Source of the DNA: Neoroseomonas eburnea
GTDB taxonomy: Bacteria > Pseudomonadota > Alphaproteobacteria > Acetobacterales > Acetobacteraceae
Reading direction: 5' to 3'
Assembly (NCBI RefSeq): GCF_018129005.1
Contig: NZ_JAAEDL010000005.1
Location: 62,001-126,000, forward strand
Length of the DNA: 64,000 nt
Both the position numbers and the translations under genes were made by a program. This document shows, in pieces, positions 17,547-24,464 of this stretch; position 1 is the stretch's first letter, and every line of letters begins with the position of its first letter. Below the pieces are notes generated by a model. The model did no database searches. It was given only the letters and a program-made list of their open reading frames with translations, and was not told where the DNA came from.

Positions 17547-18514
17547 GCCGCCGCCTCCAGCGGATGATGGCAGAGGGCGCGGCGTTCGGCGTGATCGACG
17601 CGCGGCGGCGGCGCGGTGCAGGCGGCGTCCGCGCGCGGGCAGCGTGGCGCGAAGGGGCAGCCCGGCGGCAGGGCGAGCAGGGAGGGCGCCGTGCCGGGGA
17701 TCTGCCGCAGCCGCCGCCCCGGCTCGGTCATCGCCGGCAGGCTGTCGAGCAGCCCGCGCGTGTAGGGGTGCAGCGGTGCCCGCAGCACCGCGCCGACCGG
17801 CCCGCTTTCGACGATGCGGCCGGCATACATGACCAGCACGCGATGGGCGAGGGCGGAGACGGTGGCGAGGTCGTGCGAGATCCAGATCAGCGCCGTGCCG
17901 CTTTCCGCCGCCAGCGCCTTCATCTCGTGCAGGATCTGCGCCTGGATGGAGACGTCGAGCGCGGTCGTCGGCTCGTCGGCGATGATCAGTTCCGGCCCGT
18001 TCAGCAGCGCCATGGCAATGGCGACGCGCTGGCGCATGCCACCGGAGAATTCATGCGGATAATTGCCAAGGCGCGCGGCGGCATCGGGAATGCCGACACG
18101 GGTCAGCATGGTGGCGGCGCGTTCCGCCGCCGCGCGGTCGGAGACGCGGTCATGCGCCTGCAGGGCGAGCGCCATCTGCGTGCCGATGGTCAGCACCGGG
18201 TTGAGCGTCGCCTGCGGGTCCTGGAAGACCATGGCGATGCGCCGGCCGCGCAGCGCGCGCATCTGCTCCGCCGGCAGCCCGACCAATTCCTGGCCGGCGA
18301 AGCGGATGGAACCGCCGACGATCCGCCCGGGCGGGTCCACCAGGCCGATCAGCGAGAAGCCGGTGACGGATTTGCCCGAGCCGCTTTCGCCGACCAGGCC
18401 GAGGATCTCCCCCGGCTGGAGCACGAAGGACACGCCATCCACCGCCTTCGCCACCCCGGCCCGGGTGAGGAAATGCGTGCGCAGCCCCTCGACCTCGAGC
18501 AGCGGCGCAGTCAT
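17543..18514 (-). CDS. ABC transporter ATP-binding protein, oligopeptide/dipeptide type (DppD/OppD-like)
   Basis: This 323-residue ATPase has Walker [10 protein letters not shown] near residue 42, the signature [15 protein letters not shown], Walker [14 protein letters not shown], and the OppD/F C-terminal domain with [14 protein letters not shown], a cysteine motif that in some relatives holds an iron-sulfur cluster. Four-base overlaps with both neighbours indicate translational coupling with the permease upstream and the second ATPase downstream. It is expected to pair with the downstream ATPase. Confidence 0.95.
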   Translation of the reverse strand: MTAPLLEVEGLRTHFLTRAGVAKAVDGVSFVLQPGEILGLVGESGSGKSVTGFSLIGLVDPPGRIVGGSIRFAGQELVGLPAEQMRALRGRRIAMVFQDPQATLNPVLTIGTQMALALQAHDRVSDRAAAERAATMLTRVGIPDAAARLGNYPHEFSGGMRQRVAIAMALLNGPELIIADEPTTALDVSIQAQILHEMKALAAESGTALIWISHDLATVSALAHRVLVMYAGRIVESGPVGAVLRAPLHPYTRGLLDSLPAMTEPGRRLRQIPGTAPSLLALPPGCPFAPRCPRADAACTAPPPRVDHAERRALCHHPLEAAA

Positions 18515-19371
18515 CGGCGAAGCCTCGGGTTGGTCTGGTCGCGAAGCTGGTCGCCCACCAGGTTGATGGCGACGATCAGCACGATCAGCGCGATGCCTGG
18601 ATAGACCGAGATCCAGGTTCGGCCGCTCATCATGTACTGGAAGCCGTTGGCGATCAGCATGCCGAGGGAGGGCTCGGTCGGCGGCAGGCCGAGGCCGAGG
18701 AAGGACAGCGTCGCCTCCAGCGAGATCGCGTTCGCCACCTGCACCGTGCCGACGACGATCAGCGGCGGCAGCACGTTCGGCAGCACGTGGCGGAAGACGA
18801 TGTGCGCGGTGGAGAGCGGCGTCGCGGCGGCGGCCTCGACATAGTCCTTGCGCCGCTCGGCGCTGGCGGCGCCGTAGGCGGTGCGGGCGAAATAGGCATA
18901 TTGCGCGGCGACCAGCGCGATCACGAGCTGCGTCTTGCCCTGGCCGAGCACGGCGACCAGCACCAGCGCCAGCAGGATGGCGGGGAAGGAGAGCTGCAGG
19001 TCCACCACGCGCATGATCGCCGTCTCGACCCAGCCGCCGGCCTGGGCGGCGAGGATGCCGAGCACCGCCCCGACGGTCAGCGCCACCGTGCCGGCGGCAA
19101 GCCCCATCTGCAGCGAGATGCCGAGCCCGTAGAGGATCGCCGAGAGCAGGTCGCGCCCCTGCGCATCCGTCCCCAGCAGATGCGCATAGCCGGAGGATCC
19201 GACGAAGCCCGGCGGCCGGCGCGCGTCCATCAGGTCCAGGCTGGCGAGGTCGTAGGGATCCTGCGGCGCCAGCAGCGGCGCGGCGAGCGCCGCGCAGACG
19301 ATCGCCAGCACCACGGCCAGCGCGGCGAGCGCGACCCGGTTCTCGGCATATTCGCGCCAGAAGGCCCTCAT
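18511..19371 (-). CDS. ABC transporter permease, DppC/OppC-like
   Basis: This is a 286-residue inner-membrane permease. One N-terminal membrane segment (about 13-33) precedes the periplasmic stretch HLLGTDAQGRDLLSAILYG, a strong DppC signature. Five further segments follow, with the EAA loop EAAAATPLSTAHIVFRHVLP that docks to the ATPases. Start 19371 begins MRAFWREYAENR and overlaps the end of the DppB-like gene by four bases; the long open frame further upstream in the same phase is a shadow of that gene. It is second in the operon. Confidence 0.94.
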   Translation of the reverse strand: MRAFWREYAENRVALAALAVVLAIVCAALAAPLLAPQDPYDLASLDLMDARRPPGFVGSSGYAHLLGTDAQGRDLLSAILYGLGISLQMGLAAGTVALTVGAVLGILAAQAGGWVETAIMRVVDLQLSFPAILLALVLVAVLGQGKTQLVIALVAAQYAYFARTAYGAASAERRKDYVEAAAATPLSTAHIVFRHVLPNVLPPLIVVGTVQVANAISLEATLSFLGLGLPPTEPSLGMLIANGFQYMMSGRTWISVYPGIALIVLIVAINLVGDQLRDQTNPRLRR

Positions 19372-20345
19372 GCCGCCGCCCCGCCGCGCCGCAGCCGCGG
19401 GTCGAGCAGCGCGTAGGACAGGTCCACCACCAGGTTGATGGTGACGAAGAGGAAGGCGACCAGCACGAGGTAGGCGACCATCACCGGCCGGTCGAGCGAG
19501 GTGATGGAATCGATGATCAGCTTGCCGACGCCGGGCCAGGAGAAGATGGTCTCCGTCACCACCGCGAAGGCCAGGGTGGAGCCGAGTTCCAGCCCGAAGA
19601 CGGTGACGATCGGGATCGAGATCAGCCGCAGCACGTGCCGGCGCAGGATGGTCAGGTCCGACAGGCCGGCGGCGCGGGCGAACTTCACCGTGTCGGTCAG
19701 CATCGCCTCCCGCGTGCCGGCGCGGGAGAGGCGGATCATCATCGCCAGCTTGAACAGGCTGAGGTTCAGCGCCGGCAGCAGCAGGAAGGACAGGCCTTCG
19801 AGCGTCAGGAAGGACCAGCCGACGCCGAATACCTCCAGCGTCGGGCCGCGGTCGCCGGCCGGCAGCCAGTCGAGGTTCACCGCGAAGGTCAGGATCAGGA
19901 TCAGCCCGACCCAGAAGGTCGGCACCGAGAAGCCGAGCACCGAGACCGCCATGATGGCGCGCGACAGCGCGCTGTCCGGCCGGTAGCCGGCGTGGATGCC
20001 GAGCGGCACGCCGAGCAGCGTGCCGATCAGCACCGCCGCCAGCGCCAGTTCCAGCGTCGCCGGCAGGCGCGAGAGGATGAGGTCGAGCACCGGCATGCCG
20101 AAGACGAAGGACTGCCCGAAATCGCCGCGCAGCAGCCGGCCGAGGAAGGCCAGGTACTGCTGCCACAGCGGCAGGTCGAGGCCGTAGCGGCGGATCGCCT
20201 CCGCCCGGATGTCCTGCGTCGCATCCGGGGAGATCAGCACGTCGATCGGATTGCCGATCGCGTAGACGCCGGCAAAGACCAGCGCCGACATCGCCAGCAT
20301 GACGAGAGCGGCCTGGAGGAGGCGCTGGATGACGTAGCCGAGCAT
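19368..20345 (-). CDS. ABC transporter permease, DppB/OppB-like
   Basis: This 325-residue permease starts MLGYVIQRLLQAALVMLAMS, the classic amphipathic start plus first membrane segment of DppB proteins. The conserved RYGLDLPLWQQYLAFLGRLLRGDFGQS stretch is present (split motif: RYGLD...YLAFL...GDFGQS). The EAA loop reads ARAAGLSDLTILRRHVLR, and the C-terminus is VDLSYALLDPRLR. It is the first gene of the permease operon. The 86-base gap to the divergent binding-protein gene at 20432 carries a 7-bp dyad (20389-20410). Confidence 0.94.
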   Translation of the reverse strand: MLGYVIQRLLQAALVMLAMSALVFAGVYAIGNPIDVLISPDATQDIRAEAIRRYGLDLPLWQQYLAFLGRLLRGDFGQSFVFGMPVLDLILSRLPATLELALAAVLIGTLLGVPLGIHAGYRPDSALSRAIMAVSVLGFSVPTFWVGLILILTFAVNLDWLPAGDRGPTLEVFGVGWSFLTLEGLSFLLLPALNLSLFKLAMMIRLSRAGTREAMLTDTVKFARAAGLSDLTILRRHVLRLISIPIVTVFGLELGSTLAFAVVTETIFSWPGVGKLIIDSITSLDRPVMVAYLVLVAFLFVTINLVVDLSYALLDPRLRRGGAAA

Positions 20346-20388
20346 CGCACCGAGTATCGGGCAGTGGACACCGGGCGCAAGGCATTCC

Positions 20389-20410
20389 AGCATCCCGCCG
20401 ACAGGATGCT
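20389..20410. promoter_or_regulatory. inverted repeat in divergent ABC-transporter promoter region
   Basis: AGCATCC-CGCCGACA-GGATGCT has perfect 7-bp arms with an 8-base centre, placed between the permease operon (start 20345, minus) and the binding-protein gene (start 20432, plus). Size and position fit a regulator operator serving both units; no regulator gene adjoins it. A hairpin in the 5' leader is the alternative. Confidence 0.4.
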
Positions 20411-20431
20411 TCAACGGGAGAACAACCGGCC

Positions 20432-22024
20432 ATGTTGAGCGATATCCGGCGCTTCGCGCTTGCCACCGCTGCCGCCAGTGCGCTGCTCGCCGGCGCAGCA
20501 TCCGCCCAGACCTTGACCATGGGCGCCATCGCCGGGCCGGAGAGCATCGACCCGCACTACACCGCCACCGGCACGCATTCGGAGGCATTGAAGCATGTCT
20601 TCGACACGCTGACCCATTCGGGCGACCGGCTGCAGATCGAGCCGGGCCTCGCGGAATCCTGGCGCATCGTGAACCCGACCACCTGGGAATTCCGCCTGCG
20701 CCGCGGCGTGACGTTCCACGATGGCTCGGACATGACGGCGGAGGATGTCGCCGCCTCGATCCGCCGGATGCAGACCCTGTCCGGCCCGAACCCGACGCGT
20801 ATCTACGTGCGCCGCGTGCAGGAGGTGCGGATCGTCGATCCGCACACCATCCAGGTCATCACCGACGGCCCGGCGCCCACCCTGCCGAATGACTTCATCC
20901 GCCTCTTCGTCGTCTCCGCCCGCGCCACCGCGGGGCTGACGCCGGAGAATTCCAACGAGGCCTTCAACAGCGGCCGCGCGGCGATCGGCACCGGCCCCTA
21001 CCGCTTCGGCTCCTGGACGCCGCGGGAGCAGTTCACGGTGGAGCGCAACGACGGCTACTGGGGCGGCCGCCCCGCCTGGGCCCGGCATGTCCGGCGCGAG
21101 ATCGCCAACCCCGCCGCGCGCGTCGCGCAGCTGCGCACCGGCCAGGTGGACATGATCGTCCGCGTGCCCGCCGCCGACGTGCCGACGCTCGAGCGCGACC
21201 GCAACATGACGGTGCTCAAGGCCGAGACGGTCTACGTGTTCAACCTCGCGCTCGACCAGCGCGAGACGACGCCGCAGGTGACGGCGCGGGACGGCTCGCG
21301 CCTCGCCGCCAACCCCTATCGCGATCCGCGCGTGCGGGAGGCGATCGACCTCGCGCTCGACCGTCGCGCGCTGGCGGAAGTGGCAATGGAGGGCATGGGC
21401 ACGCCGCAGAGCCAGATGGTGACCCCGGGCATCTTCGGCTACAATCCGGCCATCCAGATCCCGACGCCGAACGTGGCGCGCGCCCGGCAGCTCCTGGCCG
21501 AGGCCGGCTATCCGAACGGCTTCCGCATGGTGCTGAACTTCACCAACAACCGCCTGCCGGGGGACAACGGCGTCGGCACCTCGATGGCGCAGATGCTGGC
21601 GCGGGTCGGCATCGAGGTGCAGGCAGCCGGCCAGCCCGCGGCGGTGATCTTCCCCGCCCGTGCGCGCGGCGAGCTCTCCAACATCATGGCCGGCTGGGGC
21701 ACGCTGACCGGCGAGGCGAACTACTACTACTCGGCGAATGCGCACACCAACAACCGCGAGCTGCGCCTCGGCGCCTTCAACTGGTACGGCTATTCGAACC
21801 CCGAGATCGACCGGCTGATCCAGGCGGCCAATGTCGAGCTCGACGAGGCGAAGCGGCGGGAGCTGCTGCAGCAGGTGGGCGCGCTGTTCATGGCGGAGCG
21901 CGTCGTGATCCCGATCGCCGCCGTCGGCTCCGCCTGGGCGATGCGGCGCGACCGCGTGACCCTGCGCGTCGGCCGCAGCGACGAGGAAACCTACGCCTGG
22001 GACGTAACGCCGGTCGCGCGGTGA
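20432..22024 (+). CDS. ABC transporter substrate-binding protein, family 5
   Basis: This 530-residue periplasmic binding protein has a Sec-type signal peptide (residues 1-25, cleavage after ASA). It has the family 5 start pattern GPESIDPHYTATGTHSEALKHVFDTL, the GVTFHDGSDMTAEDVAASI motif and the usual lobes through the VVIPIAAVGSAWAMR end. The gene diverges from the dppBCDF-like operon by 86 bases and is the best candidate for its ligand capture. Its stop overlaps the GTG start of the creatininase-family gene by four bases (GTGA), so the hydrolase probably acts on the imported compound, which would suggest a cyclic amide or amide-bearing ligand rather than a peptide. Confidence 0.93.
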   Translation: MLSDIRRFALATAAASALLAGAASAQTLTMGAIAGPESIDPHYTATGTHSEALKHVFDTLTHSGDRLQIEPGLAESWRIVNPTTWEFRLRRGVTFHDGSDMTAEDVAASIRRMQTLSGPNPTRIYVRRVQEVRIVDPHTIQVITDGPAPTLPNDFIRLFVVSARATAGLTPENSNEAFNSGRAAIGTGPYRFGSWTPREQFTVERNDGYWGGRPAWARHVRREIANPAARVAQLRTGQVDMIVRVPAADVPTLERDRNMTVLKAETVYVFNLALDQRETTPQVTARDGSRLAANPYRDPRVREAIDLALDRRALAEVAMEGMGTPQSQMVTPGIFGYNPAIQIPTPNVARARQLLAEAGYPNGFRMVLNFTNNRLPGDNGVGTSMAQMLARVGIEVQAAGQPAAVIFPARARGELSNIMAGWGTLTGEANYYYSANAHTNNRELRLGAFNWYGYSNPEIDRLIQAANVELDEAKRRELLQQVGALFMAERVVIPIAAVGSAWAMRRDRVTLRVGRSDEETYAWDVTPVAR

Positions 22025-22734
22025 GGATCGCCGATCTCAACTGGATGCAGGTCGAGGCGTATCTGCGCCACGACGACCGTTGCGTGCTGCCCTTCGGCAG
22101 CACGGAGCAGCATGCGCAGCTCTCGCTCTGCGTCGATGCCATCCTGGCCGAGCGGGTCGCCGTGGAGGCGGCCGAGCCGCTTGGCGTGCCGGTCTATCCG
22201 GCGATGCCCTTCGGGCTGGCGCCGTACTTCGCCGCCTTTCCGGGCAGCGTCTCGCTGCGGGTCGAGACGCTGCTCGCGGTCGCGCGGGACCTGGTGGCCT
22301 CCGTCGCGCGGGCGGGCTTCCGCCGCATCCTCATGGTCAATGGCCATGGCGGCAATGCGCCGGTCGGCGCGCTGGCGCAGGAGCTGATGGCGGAGAATCC
22401 CGCGCTCTCGATCAGGTTCCACAATTGGTGGAACGCGCCGCGCACCTGGGCCGCGGCGATGGCGGCGGACCCTTCCGGCAGCCATGGCAACTGGATGGAG
22501 AACTTTCCGTGGACGCGGCTCGCCAGCGCGCCTGCGCCGGAAGGGTCGAAGTCTGCCGCGGACATGGCCTTGCTGAAGGCGAGCGCGCCCGCGCAGGTGC
22601 GGGCAGCGCTCGGCGACGGCAGCTATGGCGGCCCCTGGCAGATGCCCGACGACGTCATGGCGCGCATCTGGGCTGTTGGCGTGGAGGAGACGCGCGCCGC
22701 GCTGGAAGGGCCGTGGCCCGGCCCTTCCGCCTGA
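22021..22734 (+). CDS. creatininase family amidohydrolase
   Basis: This 237-residue protein is of the creatininase/formamidase superfamily, metal-dependent hydrolases that open cyclic amides or cleave formamides. Visible motifs are FGSTEQHAQLSL (metal-ligand Glu and His), the CVDAIL Asp, MVNGHGGNAP (metal-binding loop) and SHGNWMENFPWT with a conserved Glu. It begins with GTG overlapping the binding-protein stop, so the two are translationally coupled. Function on creatinine itself is not implied; relatives act in riboflavin breakdown, F420 biosynthesis and PQQ-linked folds. Confidence 0.88.
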   Translation: MRIADLNWMQVEAYLRHDDRCVLPFGSTEQHAQLSLCVDAILAERVAVEAAEPLGVPVYPAMPFGLAPYFAAFPGSVSLRVETLLAVARDLVASVARAGFRRILMVNGHGGNAPVGALAQELMAENPALSIRFHNWWNAPRTWAAAMAADPSGSHGNWMENFPWTRLASAPAPEGSKSAADMALLKASAPAQVRAALGDGSYGGPWQMPDDVMARIWAVGVEETRAALEGPWPGPSA

Positions 22735-22780
22735 CGCAGGCGGCATCTTCCCCGGCACGGCGGCCCCTTGTACCGGAGGT

Positions 22781-22828
22781 CCAGGGGACCCGGTCCCCTG
22801 GCGGGGGTCTCGGGGCGGCGCCCCCGAG
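22781..22828. repeat. two GC hairpins of the end-of-gene repeat family
   Basis: CCAGGGGAC-CCG-GTCCCCTGG (22781-22801) matches a stem at 8571-8591 almost exactly. A 7-bp stem CTCGGGG/CCCCGAG follows (22809-22828). It lies between the convergent creatininase-family and GST genes and probably acts as a two-way terminator. Confidence 0.6.
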
Positions 22829-22861
22829 CGGAGCGCGAGGCGGAGCCTCGCCCTTCGTCGC

Positions 22862-23461
22862 CTAGCCCGCCGGCGGCATGGTGCGCGCGAGCGGCGGCAG
22901 GTCCAGGACTTTCGCGTACCAGGCCTCCAGCTTCGGATGCCCAGGCCGCCAGGGCTCGTGCGGATAGCGGAAGTCGAGATAGCCGAGCGCGCAGCCGATC
23001 GCGATCTCGCCCACCGTATCGAGCATGCCGAGGCTGTCGGCCTCCGCTTCAAGCGCATCGAGCGCGCGCGAGACCTTGGCCTGCTGCGTCTCGATATAGG
23101 TGCGGCGCCCTTCGTCCTGCGGCAGCGCGACCTCGCGCCGGCGCGGCTGCGTCGCATCGAGGATGCCGTCGGCCAGCGCCGCCTGGGTGATCGCCTTCCA
23201 GCGTGCCGGCCCCTCGGCCGGGAAGAGCTTCGGCGCGTCGCCGATGCTGTCGAGGTATTCGCAGATCACCGGGCTGTCGTAGAGCACCGTCCCGTCATCG
23301 GTGATCAGCGTCGGGATCTTCGACAGCGGGTTCACCGCGGCGAGCGCCGGGTCGGTGGTGCCGATCTTCCACAGCTCGATCCGCCCGTCGATGCCGCGCT
23401 TGATGGCGCAGGCATGACACTTCCGGACGTAGGGGCTGGCGGGCGAGTAGGCGAGCTTCAT
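22862..23461 (-). CDS. glutathione S-transferase family protein
   Basis: This 199-residue protein has the N-terminal thioredoxin-like domain (YSPASPYVRKC at the active-site turn, NPLSKIPTL with the cis-Pro, and YDSPVICEYL for the glutathione gamma-glutamyl contact). The all-helical C-terminal domain begins near residue 85. It conjugates or transfers glutathione onto electrophiles, or serves as a reductase; the subclass is unclear. The first Ser in SPASPYV is a plausible catalytic residue. ATG 23461 begins the beta strand MKLAYS directly. It diverges from the dienelactone hydrolase gene by 103 bases, an arrangement that fits detoxification of aromatic or lactone compounds. Confidence 0.9.
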   Translation of the reverse strand: MKLAYSPASPYVRKCHACAIKRGIDGRIELWKIGTTDPALAAVNPLSKIPTLITDDGTVLYDSPVICEYLDSIGDAPKLFPAEGPARWKAITQAALADGILDATQPRRREVALPQDEGRRTYIETQQAKVSRALDALEAEADSLGMLDTVGEIAIGCALGYLDFRYPHEPWRPGHPKLEAWYAKVLDLPPLARTMPPAG

Positions 23462-23564
23462 GGGCGGGGCTTCCTCCGATGCGGGGCGGCGACTTTCCTG
23501 CGCCCATCGCCATCCGTCCAGCCGGGGTCTAGCGTCGCGGCAAGAGCAGCCCGGAGGAAGCAGG

Positions 23565-24311
23565 ATGATCGAGGCCACCGAAGACATCCCGACGCGCGAC
23601 GGCGCGATGGAGACCTTCATCGTCCGCCCCGAGCGCGACGGTCCGTATCCGGCCGTGCTGATGCTGATGGATGCGCCGGGGATCCGGGAGGAGCTTCACG
23701 ACATGGCCCGCCGCCTCGCGACGGTGGGGTTCTGCGTGCTGCTGCCGAATCTCTATTATCGCGCCGGCCGCGACACCAGGTTCGGCCCCGGCGTGCTGAC
23801 CGCCGGCGATCCCGAGCGCGACCGCATGCGTGCCATTCGCACGAGGATGACGATCCCGCCGGTGATGGAGGACGTCGCGGCGATGCTGGCCTTCCTCGAC
23901 CGCGAGGGCATCGCGCGGCCGGGCCCGGTCGGCGCGCATGGCTACTGCATGAGCGGCCCCTACGCGCTCGCCGCCGCCGCGCGCTACCCCGGACGGATCG
24001 CCGCCGCCGCATCGTTCTACGGCACCTGGCTGGTGAGCGATGCGGAGGAGAGCCCGCACCTGACGCTCGGACAGGGCGAGGCGGAGCTCTACATCTCCTG
24101 CGCCGAGCATGACGAGCTCGCGCCGCTGCCGATGGTCGAGGAACTGCGCAAGCTGTTCGAGGCCTCCGGCGCCGCGGGCGAGCTCGAAATCCATCCCGGC
24201 GTCCACCATGGCTTCGCCTTCCCGCAGCGCTGGTGCTTCGACAAGCCGGCGGCGGAGCGGCACTGGGAGAGGCTGATCGCGCTGTACAGGCGGAGGCTCG
24301 GCGGGGGCTGA
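23565..24311 (+). CDS. dienelactone hydrolase family protein
   Basis: This is a 248-residue alpha/beta hydrolase of the dienelactone hydrolase family. The nucleophile elbow is GYCMSGPYAL with Cys as nucleophile, the acid lies in the AEHDELAP segment, and the base is His in HHGFAFPQR. The family typically opens enol-lactones in ring-cleavage pathways, but many members act on other esters. Start 23565 has GGAGGAAG upstream. No ring-cleavage dioxygenase is in the window, so assignment to a chlorocatechol pathway is not supported. Downstream lies the nested inverted repeat 24316-24441. Confidence 0.9.
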   Translation: MIEATEDIPTRDGAMETFIVRPERDGPYPAVLMLMDAPGIREELHDMARRLATVGFCVLLPNLYYRAGRDTRFGPGVLTAGDPERDRMRAIRTRMTIPPVMEDVAAMLAFLDREGIARPGPVGAHGYCMSGPYALAAAARYPGRIAAAASFYGTWLVSDAEESPHLTLGQGEAELYISCAEHDELAPLPMVEELRKLFEASGAAGELEIHPGVHHGFAFPQRWCFDKPAAERHWERLIALYRRRLGGG

Positions 24312-24315
24312 GCGC

Positions 24316-24441
24316 CCGTTTGGAAACGCGCCTCGCGGCGCGTTTCCGGCGCCGGCCCGCACCCCCACCCGGCCACCCACGTCAGTATCCTGGAATGGGT
24401 GGCCGGGTGGGGGTGCGGCTGGTGCCGGACTTTCCAAACGG
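24316..24441. repeat. nested inverted repeats: 23-bp perfect stem inside an 11-bp stem
   Basis: The inner stem pairs 24357-24379 with 24396-24418, 23 bp without mismatch, around a 16-base loop. The outer arms CCGTTTGGAAA (24316-24326) and TTTCCAAACGG (24431-24441) enclose it. A separate 11-bp hairpin with TCGC loop occupies 24322-24347 and competes with the left outer arm. The element fills the space between the convergent dienelactone hydrolase and metal-ATPase genes. Two-way termination is the simplest role; the stem is longer than termination needs. Confidence 0.75.
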
Positions 24442-24464
24442 CCTCTGAGCGGCGCGCCGCCGCG

